Positions 27,730-37,501 of a DNA stretch of 64,000 nt are shown one piece after another (positions within the stretch are counted from its first letter, which is position 1; each line of letters opens with the position of its first letter). A program made the translations under genes and the position numbers. Source of the DNA: Sediminibacterium sp. C3 (GTDB lineage: Bacteria; Bacteroidota; Bacteroidia; Chitinophagales; Chitinophagaceae); assembly GCF_000508085.1 (NCBI RefSeq), contig NZ_KI669560.1, positions 2,607,815 through 2,671,814 of the forward strand. Direction: 5' to 3'. The notes beneath the pieces are model-generated. The model saw only the letters and a program-made list of their open reading frames with translations, did no database searches and was not told the origin of the DNA.

Positions 27730-28779
27730 ATGAAATTATCTCAGTTCAAGTTTGACCTACCGTTAAACTTAATTGCACAAAACCCAACCAAAAAAAGAGA
27801 AGACAGCCGCCTGATGGTGGTAGACCGCAAAAGCGGCCACATGGAAAACAGACATTTTAAAGACATCCTTGACTATTATGATGATAAAGATGTTTTTGTA
27901 GTAAACAACACGAAGGTCTTTCCTGCCAGAATGTATGGCAGAAAAGAGAAAACAGGAGCCAAAATCGAGGTTTTCCTTTTACGTGAATTAAATAAGCCCA
28001 ACAGACTGTGGGATGTCATTGTTGATCCCGCAAGAAAAATAAGAGTCGGAAACAAACTTTACTTCGGAGACAATGAAGAATTGGTAGCAGAAGTAATAGA
28101 CAATACCACAAGCCGCGGCAGAACCATTCGTTTCCTCTGGGACGACGATGATGAAAGCTTCAAAAAAATGCTTGAATTTTTAGGGGAGACCCCTCTTCCA
28201 AAATACATCAAGCGCAAGCCAGATGAAGAAGACAAGGAAAGATATCAGACGGTTTACGCCAAGCACGAGGGCGCCGTTGCTGCTCCTACTGCCGGACTAC
28301 ATTTTAGTAAGGAATTAATTAAAAGATGTGAAATACAAGGTATCCGATTTGCAGAAGTTACTTTACACACTGGCTTGGGCACTTTCAGACCCATTGAAGT
28401 TGAAGATCTGAGCAAGCATAAAATGGACGCTGAATATTATCAGATAGACGAACAAGCCTGTGCTATTGTAAATAAAGCAAAAGAGAATGGTAAAAGAATC
28501 TGTTCTATCGGCACAACTACCATGCGTGCTATGGAAAGCAGTTTCACAGCACAACAATTGTTAAAACCCAGCGAGGGATGGACCAATCATTTCATCCATC
28601 CACCTTATACTTTCAACGTAGCTGATAGTTTGGTTACTAATTTCCATTTACCCAAAACCAGCTTACTAATTATGACCTGTGCTTTCGCTGGGTATGATTT
28701 AGCCATGGAAGCTTATAAAAAAGCTATCAAAGACAAGTACAGATTCTTTAGCTATGGAGATGCGTTACTGATTATATAA
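27730..28779 (+). CDS. queA: S-adenosylmethionine:tRNA ribosyltransferase-isomerase QueA
   Basis: 349 aa. It transfers and isomerises the ribosyl group of SAM onto preQ1 in tRNA, the penultimate step to queuosine. Typical segments are [21 protein letters not shown] (about residues 9-29), [26 protein letters not shown] and [17 protein letters not shown] [12 protein letters not shown] single-gene unit ended by a terminator. It acts on anticodon G34 of tRNAs such as the tRNA-Tyr in this window. Confidence 0.96.
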   Translation: MKLSQFKFDLPLNLIAQNPTKKREDSRLMVVDRKSGHMENRHFKDILDYYDDKDVFVVNNTKVFPARMYGRKEKTGAKIEVFLLRELNKPNRLWDVIVDPARKIRVGNKLYFGDNEELVAEVIDNTTSRGRTIRFLWDDDDESFKKMLEFLGETPLPKYIKRKPDEEDKERYQTVYAKHEGAVAAPTAGLHFSKELIKRCEIQGIRFAEVTLHTGLGTFRPIEVEDLSKHKMDAEYYQIDEQACAIVNKAKENGKRICSIGTTTMRAMESSFTAQQLLKPSEGWTNHFIHPPYTFNVADSLVTNFHLPKTSLLIMTCAFAGYDLAMEAYKKAIKDKYRFFSYGDALLII

Positions 28780-28807
28780 GGTCTCAGTAAATTAAAATCT
28801 ACTTTAT

Positions 28808-28846
28808 AAAAAAGCCAGGATGAAATAATGCTCCTGGCTTTTCTTT
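28808..28846. terminator. Terminator between queA and DUF1801 gene
   Basis: AAAAAGCCAGGA pairs with TCCTGGCTTTT around an 11-nt loop, followed by a T-rich tail on the plus strand. The A-rich left side gives a T-run on the minus strand, so it probably works for both convergent genes. Confidence 0.8.
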
Positions 28847-28847
28847 T

Positions 28848-29315
28848 TTATTTCTTTCTTGCATTTTTATATTGGCTTTCGTACAAATGAATCCATTCTT
28901 GTGGAGTCATTTTCTGCACCAGCTCTCCTATGAGTGCATAGGGAACAATGGCCGTTTTTTTAAATCTCAAACAACTTTTACCTATATCTAATTTTGTAGG
29001 TGTGGCTTTGATATAAGACTTGGTAAACCAGTCGTATAAAGCTGGCTGTGCATAAATCCCCATATGGTAAAAAGCAATAAAATTCTTTTGTGCTGCCAGT
29101 GCCATAAATGGCAAGGGCAATTTGGGATCACAATGATATCCATCTTTATATATACTATGTGGAACCACATAACCAATCATGCCATAATTCATCACTTCTG
29201 AAAATCCAGCAGGAAGGTTTTGTACGATACAATCCCTAATTTGATTGAACATCACTTTTTGTTCTTCAGGAATCTGTTTCAGGTATTCCTCAACTGTTTG
29301 GGCATCGCTGGTCAT
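28848..29315 (-). CDS. DUF1801 (YdhG-like) protein
   Basis: 155 aa. It contains the DUF1801 pattern: TVEEYLKQIPEEQKVMFNQI at the N-terminus, SEVMNYGMIGYVV near residues 39-51, FMALAAQKNFIAFYHMG near 69-85 and KSCLRFKK near 113-120. Family members have been proposed as frataxin-like iron chaperones in Bacillus, but the function is not firm. It is placed directly after the Pr6Pr membrane gene (stop and start codons abut), so they are co-transcribed. Confidence 0.85.
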   Translation of the reverse strand: MTSDAQTVEEYLKQIPEEQKVMFNQIRDCIVQNLPAGFSEVMNYGMIGYVVPHSIYKDGYHCDPKLPLPFMALAAQKNFIAFYHMGIYAQPALYDWFTKSYIKATPTKLDIGKSCLRFKKTAIVPYALIGELVQKMTPQEWIHLYESQYKNARKK

Positions 29316-29966
29316 TTATGAAGCAAATTTTAAATTTTGAACCCGTTTATTGGCAATAAAACTTAATGATATTGAAAGTATACCGAACACTAATAGCACA
29401 ATCAAACTATTACCCAAAGCCTGAACAAAACTAATTTTATTAAGATCTAAAAAGGGATAGGGGTAAACCCCAGTCAAGCTTCCTCTGAGTAATGTATACA
29501 AAAAATATACAGCGGGATAAATTAACCAATAGGGAATGGTTTTATATTGGACCCTGCGTTTCGAAGTAAAAAAAGCCCAGTAAAGGAAGGTAAGCATTGG
29601 CGAAAAACTATGTAACCCATGATCCGCCCAAAATGCCAGACCAACCGGACTATGCAATTGACTGAGTACTGCATGATATACAATTCCGACAACTGATATA
29701 TAAACTGTTATTGCAGTTCCGGTTTCAGCCTTCTGCCAGCATTCTTCCTCAGCATTATTCTTGAGCGTCAGATTCAAAAAATAAATAAATACCAGTGTAT
29801 TACTCAGAATGGTGAAATAGCTAAAAAACCGAACCAATGCATCCAGAAACCCCTTGTATGCAGGACCATGAAGCATCAATGAAAACTGAATGATTAAACT
29901 TGAAAGAACAATTACAGCAATGAGGAGCTCCAGCAATTTTTTAGGAATTAAGGGCATATTGGTCAA
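29316..29966 (-). CDS. Pr6Pr-family integral membrane protein
   Basis: 216 aa with about six hydrophobic segments (first at about residues 12-32, last at about 182-206). Conserved polar positions in membrane regions include YFTILSN (about 50-56) and ADHGLHSFSPML (about 113-124), as in the Pr6Pr/FAR-17a-like family. Function unknown. Its stop codon is immediately followed by the ATG of the DUF1801 gene. Confidence 0.75.
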   Translation of the reverse strand: MTNMPLIPKKLLELLIAVIVLSSLIIQFSLMLHGPAYKGFLDALVRFFSYFTILSNTLVFIYFLNLTLKNNAEEECWQKAETGTAITVYISVVGIVYHAVLSQLHSPVGLAFWADHGLHSFSPMLTFLYWAFFTSKRRVQYKTIPYWLIYPAVYFLYTLLRGSLTGVYPYPFLDLNKISFVQALGNSLIVLLVFGILSISLSFIANKRVQNLKFAS

Positions 29967-29994
29967 TTACCCTTTGAATTTAATCAAAAAATGA

Positions 29995-30972
29995 TTAATG
30001 ACCTACTCCTCTCCTTTTAATCATTCCACCCTTTGTATCCTTAATACTGCTCATGACAACAAAAGCATTAGGGTCAATTTTCTCCAATTCTGTATTTAAT
30101 TTATTGATCTCCAATCGGGTAATAACTGTGTATACAATATCCATGTCCTTTACGTCTCCACTTTTTCCATAGCCTCTTTTTCCTTTGTACACTGTTACAC
30201 CTCTACCCAAAACGTTAATAATCATTGCTCTAACTTCATCATTATGAACTGAAATAATGGTAACACCTGTATACTCTTCAAGACCTTCAATAATGAAGTC
30301 AAGCGTTTTGGAGGCACTCAGATAAGTTAGTAATGAATACATGGCAATTTCCACAGATAGAAAATAGGCAGCCGTAGAAAAAATAATAACATTAATAATG
30401 ATTATCACATCACCAATTGTCATACCCGATTTACGGCTTATCGCAATGGCCAATACTTCAGTTCCGTCTAAAACACCACCCCCTCTGATAGATAGCCCTA
30501 TTCCCGCACCTAAAAAAAAGCCCCCAAATACAGAGACCAATAAATTGTCTTTTGTAATATCCGGGAATTCTATAAAATGGACCGTTAATGATAATAATAA
30601 AATAGCAATAGCAGATTTTACTGCAAACTGCGTTCCGAGTATCCGGTAAGCAAAAATCAGAAACGGAATATTCACCAACAAAATCAGTAAGCCAACAGGA
30701 ATACCGGACAATGCAGAAATTAACAGTGAAATACCAGTTGCTCCCCCATCAATAAAATGATTGGTCAATAAAAATCCCTTTAAACCCAACGCAGCAGAAA
30801 GCACTCCAATACAAATCAGTAAAGCATCCTTCAAACCAGCAAAAACAGTCACCCTGAAAATTCTAAGGCCTTTTGCAATCTGATAAGCACTATACACACT
30901 ATCCTGATTGTTATTCTTCTTGTCAGGATTTAAAACACTACGAACAATTAAATTTTTGAGAAATCGATGCAT
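29995..30972 (-). CDS. YitT-family membrane protein with DUF2179 domain
   Basis: 325 aa. Five hydrophobic helices (about residues 45-230) include the YitT signatures TNHFIDGGATGISLL and GGGVLDGTEVLAI. They are followed by a soluble C-terminal DUF2179 domain (about 240-315, TGVTIISVHNDEVRAMI...). The N-terminus has a basic stretch before the first helix. A substrate is not known. A single gene, downstream of the regulatory-domain gene in the same direction. Confidence 0.87.
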   Translation of the reverse strand: MHRFLKNLIVRSVLNPDKKNNNQDSVYSAYQIAKGLRIFRVTVFAGLKDALLICIGVLSAALGLKGFLLTNHFIDGGATGISLLISALSGIPVGLLILLVNIPFLIFAYRILGTQFAVKSAIAILLLSLTVHFIEFPDITKDNLLVSVFGGFFLGAGIGLSIRGGGVLDGTEVLAIAISRKSGMTIGDVIIIINVIIFSTAAYFLSVEIAMYSLLTYLSASKTLDFIIEGLEEYTGVTIISVHNDEVRAMIINVLGRGVTVYKGKRGYGKSGDVKDMDIVYTVITRLEINKLNTELEKIDPNAFVVMSSIKDTKGGMIKRRGVGH

Positions 30973-31064
30973 AATTGCAATTTACAATAAAGCAACGGCA
31001 AGCAGGAGTAAAGAAGGAATTGAATCGTTTTATAAACTGAATTTTAACAGAATAATTAAATTTT

Positions 31065-32198
31065 CTATTGTGGATAACGATACTCCAATGGCAGCAAATT
31101 AGACAACTTTTCAGACCAAGCCCAATAGTCCAATGTAAGAATATCCTTGCCAAAAAAATAACTCCCATTGGCCAGTACAGAAACAACTTTGGATGCGTCG
31201 GGCATAAAAAGTTTGGCGGTTACCGGATCTCCTAATGTAATATCCCTCTTTGATCTTATATATAATGGTGACATCACTTTGTTTTTGTATACTACCTGTA
31301 GATAATCCTTGAATTGCAGACCGGCTGTATTGTTATCAATTGCAAAGGCAATGCTATCCCCATTTAAAGGTTTATTGATTAAAACGTCTACTTCTTCCAT
31401 TAAGGGTTCTCCATTAAGCCTTATGGTGGCACTTGGGGTTTTCTGTCGAATTATCCTTTTTATCTCAAATCCCTCTTCATTAATTTTATTGCGGAACACA
31501 CTTCGCATAAAATGCATTAAAGATCCTTTGTAAGTATCAGCTCTATTGGCAAGCCATTTTTGATACTGTCGGTTATTTTTTGGTTTCCTTTCTGAAAACA
31601 AAGGATAACCCTGGTAAAAAAATATTCTGGTTTTATAATTATGTTCGAATTGGGTAAGCGAGTAAGTTAAATCAAAGCCCAATGCATTATTCTCAATTCG
31701 CAATGGTTCTGTTGCATAGGCACGAAGAATATTTTCCTTTTTACTGAAGGTAAATTTAACCGCATCTTTATTGAGCAGCTTACAGTTTAATGCATTAGGA
31801 GTATTCCCAATAAGCATTTCCATAAAAAAGATTCCCCATTTCTCCCATCCTTTTTTATCGTAATTCCCAACAACAACTTCCTCCAATTCGGCCACTTGAT
31901 GCTTTAGCTCAATTTTTAATCCGGTTATGTTTTCCTGTAAGCTTACTTCAGTAGCATAGGTTTCATACCCAATTAGTGCAACAATCAGGTTAAAACGACC
32001 GGGACCAGCCAATTCCAGTTTAAATTCACCTGCACTGTTTGTATTAGTACCCACAGATGTATTCGAAAGAAATACACTGGCAGCAGGCAATCCCTGCTTG
32101 GTCTTAAAATCAATAATTTTCCCACTAATTATTCTCTGGGCTTCTGCAAACTGTGCAGTTGCTATCCAGAGAATGATGAGAAGGATTTTTTTAATCAT
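31065..32198 (-). CDS. Secreted carboxypeptidase-regulatory-like domain protein
   Basis: 377 aa from ATG MIKKILLIILWIATAQF. It has a signal peptide (cleavage after about AEAQ) and then a CarboxypepD_reg-like beta-sandwich (about residues 20-105, SGKIIDFKTKQGLPAASVFL). The rest has no domain I recognise, and no TonB plug or barrel follows. Proteins of this layout sit in the Bacteroidota envelope with unknown roles. It starts 10 bases after lysC, so it is probably co-transcribed with it. Confidence 0.75.
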   Translation of the reverse strand: MIKKILLIILWIATAQFAEAQRIISGKIIDFKTKQGLPAASVFLSNTSVGTNTNSAGEFKLELAGPGRFNLIVALIGYETYATEVSLQENITGLKIELKHQVAELEEVVVGNYDKKGWEKWGIFFMEMLIGNTPNALNCKLLNKDAVKFTFSKKENILRAYATEPLRIENNALGFDLTYSLTQFEHNYKTRIFFYQGYPLFSERKPKNNRQYQKWLANRADTYKGSLMHFMRSVFRNKINEEGFEIKRIIRQKTPSATIRLNGEPLMEEVDVLINKPLNGDSIAFAIDNNTAGLQFKDYLQVVYKNKVMSPLYIRSKRDITLGDPVTAKLFMPDASKVVSVLANGSYFFGKDILTLDYWAWSEKLSNLLPLEYRYPQ

Positions 32199-32208
32199 AA
32201 AATGTCTG

Positions 32209-33528
32209 TTACAAACCAAATAAACCTGCGTTCAACAATTGCAAGGTTTTGGTTTTATACGTCTGAGGCACGAGTAAGGAAATATTATGCGGACTTCCTC
32301 CATAGCTAACCATTGTTGTTGGCACTTCATTCAGCGAATCAAACAGCTTTTGTAACACATGATCGGTCTGAGCAATCTCATTCCCTACAATAGAAACTAT
32401 CGTCTGACCCTTTTCAACATCCACGCTTCCAAATGGTTCGAGTTCCCTGACAATTTCAGGCAAGAATGCATCCGAATCAATAGTTACCGAAACAGCTACT
32501 TCGGATGTGGTAATCATATCAATGGATGTTTTATATTTTTCAAAAACTTCAAATACCTTCCGCAAGAAGCCATAGGCCAATAACATTCGGCTACTTTTAA
32601 TCTTAATGGCGGTAATTCCATCTTTTGCAGCTACAGCCTTTACCCCAACACTGCCAGCTTCCTTAGTAATGACGGTTCCAACCGCATCTGGTTGCATCGT
32701 ATTCAATAATTTTACCGGCACATTTTCTTGCTGAGCAGGCCAGATACAGGTAGGATGTAATATTTTTGCCCCGAAATAGGCAAGCTCTGCCGCTTCATCA
32801 AAGCTCAACTGCTCAATGGCAACTGTTTTATTTACAATTCTGGGATCATTATTGTGCATTCCATCTATATCCGTCCAGATTTCACAAACAGAAGCATTGC
32901 AGGCAGCCGCAATTAGTGATGCCGTATAATCACTTCCTCCTCGTTTTAAATTATCAACTTCTCCCTTTGCATTTTTACAGATATAACCCTGAGTAACAAA
33001 AATCCCTGTCCCCTTATACTTATCCAGTAAATGGTTCAGTTTTGTTCTGATAGGAAGAAGCTGTGGCTCTTCGTTGGCATCGATACTCATGAATTCCAAT
33101 GCGGGCAGTAATTCATGCTGAACGCCTATTTCAGACAGATATACAGAAAACAACTTAGTACTCATTAATTCGCCTTGAGCAAGAATGTCCTTATTCAAAG
33201 CCTCACTGAACGAGATACGCAGTATAATGATCAGAAATTCAAAATGTTCCGCAATTATTAAACGTGCTTTTTCCTGATTCTCTGGCTTAGTAACCAGATG
33301 ATTGATGAAATTCAAATAATGTTGGTGTAATTGCTGAATGGTATCTTTTGCTGAATCTCTATCTCCTTTTGCCAGTAAATCACTGATTTGAACAAGTGTA
33401 TTGGTTGTACCACTAAGCGCACTCAATACCACAATTTTCTGCTCGGAATCCCTGGTTATAAGTTTTGCAACTTCGTGCATTCTTTCCGGCTTACCCACAC
33501 TGGTGCCTCCAAATTTCATTATTTTCAT
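32209..33528 (-). CDS. lysC: Aspartate kinase, monofunctional
   Basis: 439 aa. The first step of lysine/threonine/methionine synthesis, making aspartyl phosphate. The kinase motif MKIMKFGGTSVGKPERM opens the protein. GGSDYTASLIAAA (about residues 197-209) and the downstream ACT domains (about 300-439, including MITTSEVAVSV) are present, so feedback control by lysine and/or threonine is likely. No homoserine dehydrogenase domain is fused. Confidence 0.94.
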   Translation of the reverse strand: MKIMKFGGTSVGKPERMHEVAKLITRDSEQKIVVLSALSGTTNTLVQISDLLAKGDRDSAKDTIQQLHQHYLNFINHLVTKPENQEKARLIIAEHFEFLIIILRISFSEALNKDILAQGELMSTKLFSVYLSEIGVQHELLPALEFMSIDANEEPQLLPIRTKLNHLLDKYKGTGIFVTQGYICKNAKGEVDNLKRGGSDYTASLIAAACNASVCEIWTDIDGMHNNDPRIVNKTVAIEQLSFDEAAELAYFGAKILHPTCIWPAQQENVPVKLLNTMQPDAVGTVITKEAGSVGVKAVAAKDGITAIKIKSSRMLLAYGFLRKVFEVFEKYKTSIDMITTSEVAVSVTIDSDAFLPEIVRELEPFGSVDVEKGQTIVSIVGNEIAQTDHVLQKLFDSLNEVPTTMVSYGGSPHNISLLVPQTYKTKTLQLLNAGLFGL

Positions 33529-33568
33529 TGCTGCCTAATTTACAGCAAATGTAACGCTAACAAGTGAA

Positions 33569-34408
33569 TCACATGCCATAAGGCTTTTGAGTTTCACAAC
33601 CTAAATTCTCTCCTGGATCTACCCCCAGCTTTTTACAAAAAGCAAGATAATACTGCAATCTGATTTTGTTTCTGCTTGACGTAATTCCTCCGCATTCCAA
33701 CCCTCCGTTCACAATATTCATAACAGCACCAAAACCGGGCTTCCTACCCATCAATGAATCCTGTTTTGCAGGAATCCATTTACCAGCCATTACTTCATGA
33801 CAGGAGGGCTTGGGATCCTGTGGTGTTATCCAGAACCATATGGCTGATGCAAAACTCAACTCAGCATTTTTTACCAACAATTCGGGATTCTTTAACAAAC
33901 TATCTTTATTGCCTAAGACCTGCTCACTAAATAATCCATAATTATAATTCCAGCTCAATTGAATAGGTCCTCTGCCATGATAGGATTTGCCTTTAACAGG
34001 AGGATAATAGGGGTCTGTTGTATCACTGTAATGGTCACAACCATTTAAACAAGTCAGTTCTTCTTTATAATACAACCCAAAATCATAAAAACTATTCATA
34101 TCCATTTCACTACCCCCGCCTGTTTCATGCGAGATGGTTGCCAGAAATGCGGCAAGTTCTCTGCGTTGAATATCCGCTGTTGTACTAGACAAAAATTCTG
34201 GGAAACGTTTTGTAGCTGCAACAAAAGCTTCATAAGTATAAAAAGGAATTGCAGCACTATCTCCACCATTGATATGAGGGAATACTGCATCCCATTCGGC
34301 CTTGCTTAAAACCGGAAAAGATTCATTAGAATGTTTTTTTGCAGGAAAACAGGAAGCCAAAAGCAATGGAATTCCCATCCAAATTAAAAAAGTTACTAGT
34401 AATCGCAT
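33569..34408 (-). CDS. GH19 chitinase-like lipoprotein
   Basis: 279 aa from ATG MRLLVTFLIWMGIPLLLASC, with a lipobox (LLASC) predicting lipidation at C20. The family 19 catalytic glutamate lies in ATISHETGGGSE; the second acidic residue is likely in LYYKEELTC. The substrate-cleft motif YHGRGPIQLSWNYNYG is clear. GH19 enzymes cut chitin or, in some bacteria, peptidoglycan-type glycans. As an anchored envelope protein it may act in chitin use or wall remodelling. Neighbour genes give no strong clue. Confidence 0.88.
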   Translation of the reverse strand: MRLLVTFLIWMGIPLLLASCFPAKKHSNESFPVLSKAEWDAVFPHINGGDSAAIPFYTYEAFVAATKRFPEFLSSTTADIQRRELAAFLATISHETGGGSEMDMNSFYDFGLYYKEELTCLNGCDHYSDTTDPYYPPVKGKSYHGRGPIQLSWNYNYGLFSEQVLGNKDSLLKNPELLVKNAELSFASAIWFWITPQDPKPSCHEVMAGKWIPAKQDSLMGRKPGFGAVMNIVNGGLECGGITSSRNKIRLQYYLAFCKKLGVDPGENLGCETQKPYGM

Positions 34409-34428
34409 AATTGTGCAGTTGAACAATA

Positions 34429-35505
34429 CTACAAACGAATTCCAAATAAATTACCGGTTGCAATTAAATCTTCAACCACCACTGGTAAAAGCGGGATTCC
34501 ATTTTTTATTCTCTCAGACTCAATCTTTCTTTCAGGATCGCCAGGAATTAAAACCGGATTTGTTGAATCTACTGGTGCAGCGTTGCGAAATCGGCTAATC
34601 CAGTTATCCATATGATTCTTAAAAGTGTCAGCAGGTCTGAATGCATCTATTCGCATAGCTCCGAGAAAATGGCCAAGACCATTTCCCGGCATATTCTCCG
34701 GCATTGGTATATAAGCCGGAAATGGGGGGGCCCAAGGTCCGTAAGATGCTCCGCTCAGGACTGCTGAAAAAATATCTACAATGCTTCCTAATGCATACCC
34801 TTTATGACTACCGTGCGTTTTATCAGATCCCAGTGGAAGGAGTGATCCGTTTTTTTTCAAAATATTTGCATCAATGGATGCCATGCCATTTTCATCCTGC
34901 ACCCAGCCTTCGGGTGTATCCTGTTGTTTCCTTTGCAATATTTCCAATTTGCCATTCGCTGCAGTAGTTGTGGCAAAATCCGCTATAAAGGGAGGCTCAT
35001 TCCCCGCTGGTATAGCAACTGCAATTGGATTGGTTCCAAGCATTTTCTCTTTGGAAAAAGTGGGGGCTACCAGTGCACTTGCATTGGTCATAGCGATGCC
35101 TATCATATCATTGGGTAAAGCCATCATGGCATGATACCCTGCAATACCAAAATGATTGGAATTTTGCACAGAGACCCAACCGGTTCCTACTTGTTCTGCT
35201 TTTCTCATGGCAAGTTTCATTGCATAGGGAGCCACAACCAAACCAAGCCCCTGATCACCATCTACAACTGCTGTTGACGGTGTTTCATGAATTACTTTAA
35301 TATCAGGTGTGGAGTTTATTCTCTTAGCTTGCCATAAGCGAATATATCCGCTTAACCTTGCCACACCATGACTGTCAATGCCTCTTAAATCAGCGGAGAG
35401 CAACACTTCTGCAGCAACAGAAGCATCTTCCTCAGGGCATCCCATCTGCAGAAATACTTTTTTTGTAAAAGAAAGCAATTGAGGATATGGGAAAATCTTT
35501 TCCAT
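34429..35505 (-). CDS. Ldh_2-family NAD(P)-dependent dehydrogenase
   Basis: 358 aa from ATG MEKIFPYPQLLSFTKKVF. It belongs to the malate/L-lactate/ureidoglycolate dehydrogenase family (non-Rossmann). Family motifs seen are LRGIDSHGVARLSGY (about residues 37-51), NSNHFGIAGYHAMMA (about 115-129), and the KGYALGSIVDIFSAVLSG region (about 235-252). The specific hydroxy acid cannot be assigned. It lies 20 bases upstream of the GH19 gene. Confidence 0.87.
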   Translation of the reverse strand: MEKIFPYPQLLSFTKKVFLQMGCPEEDASVAAEVLLSADLRGIDSHGVARLSGYIRLWQAKRINSTPDIKVIHETPSTAVVDGDQGLGLVVAPYAMKLAMRKAEQVGTGWVSVQNSNHFGIAGYHAMMALPNDMIGIAMTNASALVAPTFSKEKMLGTNPIAVAIPAGNEPPFIADFATTTAANGKLEILQRKQQDTPEGWVQDENGMASIDANILKKNGSLLPLGSDKTHGSHKGYALGSIVDIFSAVLSGASYGPWAPPFPAYIPMPENMPGNGLGHFLGAMRIDAFRPADTFKNHMDNWISRFRNAAPVDSTNPVLIPGDPERKIESERIKNGIPLLPVVVEDLIATGNLFGIRL

Positions 35506-35530
35506 ACCTGCAATGTACGAAGCAAAATGA

Positions 35531-36283
35531 TTAGTTCTCAACCCACTTTTTGAACGCATAAACCCTCTCCCTGCTTACAACAGCCTCATCTGAATAGTTA
35601 CCGGCTGTCAAAATAATTTTAAGCCTGTTATTGATATACTTTTTTATTTCCTTGATAAATACAGCATTACAAATCATATATCGGTTGATACGGAAAAAAT
35701 ACTGAGGATCTAAAACTTGCATTAACTTTTCTAATGAAAAATCAATCGGATATTTTATACCCTCTTTATTCAGCACGTAAACTGTTTTGTCACTAACAAA
35801 AAAGCAGGCAATATCTGTAGTATTAATAAAAATCATTCTTGATCCCAGTTTAATAAGAAATCTGGATTTGAATAATTTTCTATTAAAGGCAAGTTTTGAA
35901 TCTTCCTGTATTTTTACCATCTCGGGGTAATGATATTTTATGCGTTCAAATTTCAGCAAAGCTTTTGCAATTTCAGCAGAAGAAACAGGATTATTAATGG
36001 TATAGATGCTGAAAAAATGATTGGGTATTTTAATTGAAGGCTCTTTAATCATTACAACAGGCATTTCCAGATGTAAATTGGCTTCCTGTTTAATGAACTC
36101 GAGCGAATCTGCATCCAGGTCTAAAAAAATCAAATCAAAATCGAAAGTGGGTTTCCATTTTGTTCTGTATGCAGATAACGCTTCCAGATGAACAATTTGC
36201 GCTTCATCCGGAACATACTCCTTTATAAAACTGGAGAGCGTCTCTACTAGACTTGATTCTCTGGATACAACAAGTATTTTCAT
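35531..36283 (-). CDS. LytTR-family regulator with degenerate receiver domain
   Basis: 250 aa from ATG MKILVVSRESSLVETL. The C-terminal LytTR DNA-binding domain (about residues 145-245) is clear, with FLIKLGSRMIFINTTDIACF and the FFRINRYMICNAVFI core. The N-terminal 120 residues have the receiver fold pattern with a possible phospho-acceptor in DLIFLDLD, but the early acidic pair is replaced by serine/arginine/glutamate (VVSRESS). Phosphorylation may therefore be lost. No kinase gene is adjacent. Confidence 0.8.
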   Translation of the reverse strand: MKILVVSRESSLVETLSSFIKEYVPDEAQIVHLEALSAYRTKWKPTFDFDLIFLDLDADSLEFIKQEANLHLEMPVVMIKEPSIKIPNHFFSIYTINNPVSSAEIAKALLKFERIKYHYPEMVKIQEDSKLAFNRKLFKSRFLIKLGSRMIFINTTDIACFFVSDKTVYVLNKEGIKYPIDFSLEKLMQVLDPQYFFRINRYMICNAVFIKEIKKYINNRLKIILTAGNYSDEAVVSRERVYAFKKWVEN

Positions 36284-36360
36284 AGTGAATTCAGAAACAA
36301 AGAACTTTAGAAAAAAGTTGCAATAATTCGGCAAAAAAATATAATTCCAGGCTATAAATA

Positions 36361-36393
36361 CATAATCCGGATTCGAGATGAATCCGGATTATG
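36361..36393 (-). terminator. Hairpin terminator after FAS1 gene
   Basis: A perfect 14-bp stem CATAATCCGGATTC/GAATCCGGATTATG with a 5-nt loop lies in the 133-base gap between the FAS1 gene stop and the LytTR start. The minus-strand tail (TATTTATAG) is only moderately T-rich. Confidence 0.6.
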
Positions 36394-36416
36394 CAATTGT
36401 AAAAGATGCTAAAATT

Positions 36417-37337
36417 CTAAGGCAGCAATACACGATTAATTAAGTGTACAACACCATTGGTTGCCACAATATTAACACCACCTTCCAGAATGATATTGGA
36501 TGCCGGATTGCTACTGGTTGTTATTTTAACTGAAGGAGGGTTTAATCCAATAGTTAAAGTACCTCCTTGTAAAGTTGGTGCAGTAGCTCCATTAATTAAA
36601 TCACTGGCGAAAACATTCGTGCCAATTACATGGTAACTTACTACAGTATTAATTAAGCTGGTGGATGCTGCATCAATATCAGCTGCTGTATTAAAACCTG
36701 CTGCATTGAACGCAGAGTTGGTTGGAGCAAACACGGTCAGTTTACCTTCTGCACCAATTGCATTTAACAATCCAGCTTTGGAAACTGCCGCTACTAATAA
36801 ACTCAAGTTAGGATTACCTGCTGCAATCTGCTGAATTGTTTGCGTTGGTGGTATTAAAACATTTTCAATCACATGGATAATCCCATTGCTTGCCTGAATA
36901 TCTGCAGCTTTTACTTTAATTCCATTCACAAAAACACCATTAGCATTTCTGGATGCAAAAATTTTCTGTCCCTGAAGACTACCCACCGCATCACTTGCAG
37001 GAACTTCAGCAGAACTTACACGCAAACCCAACACGTGATAAGTCAGGATATTGGCAACCTGGGCAGCGGTTAAAGATTGTAAGGTCGCCTCAGTAATACC
37101 TGCTACTGCAAAGGCGGCATTGTCCGGTGCAAAAACGGTTAGTGTACCACTCGACAATGTACTTACAATGCCTGCTTTTTCAACTGCAGCTTTTAAAATA
37201 CTGAAATCGGCATTTGAGTTAACTATGTCTACAATTGTCTGGGCAGGAGGATTTTCTTCCTTTTTACAACTGGTTCCCAACATAAGGATTAGAGACAATC
37301 CTACCATCATTTTCTGCAAAAACTGTTTACTTTTCAT
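36417..37337 (-). CDS. Lipoprotein with two FAS1 (fasciclin) domains
   Basis: 306 aa from ATG MKSKQFLQKMMVG; an ATG six codons upstream is also possible. The lipobox LGTSC predicts lipidation at the cysteine. Two FAS1 repeats follow (about residues 34-165 and 167-305), each with LTVFAP(D/T)N-AF and a TYHVLG/SYHVIG-type H box and an ending VIHVIENVL or VVHLINRVL. Such proteins are surface adhesion or matrix proteins. No sugar or transport genes adjoin it. Confidence 0.9.
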   Translation of the reverse strand: MKSKQFLQKMMVGLSLILMLGTSCKKEENPPAQTIVDIVNSNADFSILKAAVEKAGIVSTLSSGTLTVFAPDNAAFAVAGITEATLQSLTAAQVANILTYHVLGLRVSSAEVPASDAVGSLQGQKIFASRNANGVFVNGIKVKAADIQASNGIIHVIENVLIPPTQTIQQIAAGNPNLSLLVAAVSKAGLLNAIGAEGKLTVFAPTNSAFNAAGFNTAADIDAASTSLINTVVSYHVIGTNVFASDLINGATAPTLQGGTLTIGLNPPSVKITTSSNPASNIILEGGVNIVATNGVVHLINRVLLP

Positions 37338-37455
37338 AGATTGAAGTTTAAACATTTAGAACAGAAGGAAAGCATAAACGTTGCCTAACCAAGGCTCAAC
37401 TGTAAAAAATTAAAGCTGAACAGTTATTTATAGAGACTGAATGGTATAAATGAAT

Positions 37456-37485
37456 AAGGGCAATACCATGCATGGTATTGCCCTT
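37456..37485. terminator. Perfect palindrome after ssb
   Basis: A 30-base perfect palindrome (15-bp arms beginning AAGGGCAATACC) lies 16 bases downstream of the ssb stop. Its minus-strand tail is only moderately T-rich. The likely role is the ssb terminator; a protein-binding site is possible. Confidence 0.6.
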
Positions 37486-37501
37486 TCCAGAAAAAAATTA
37501 T

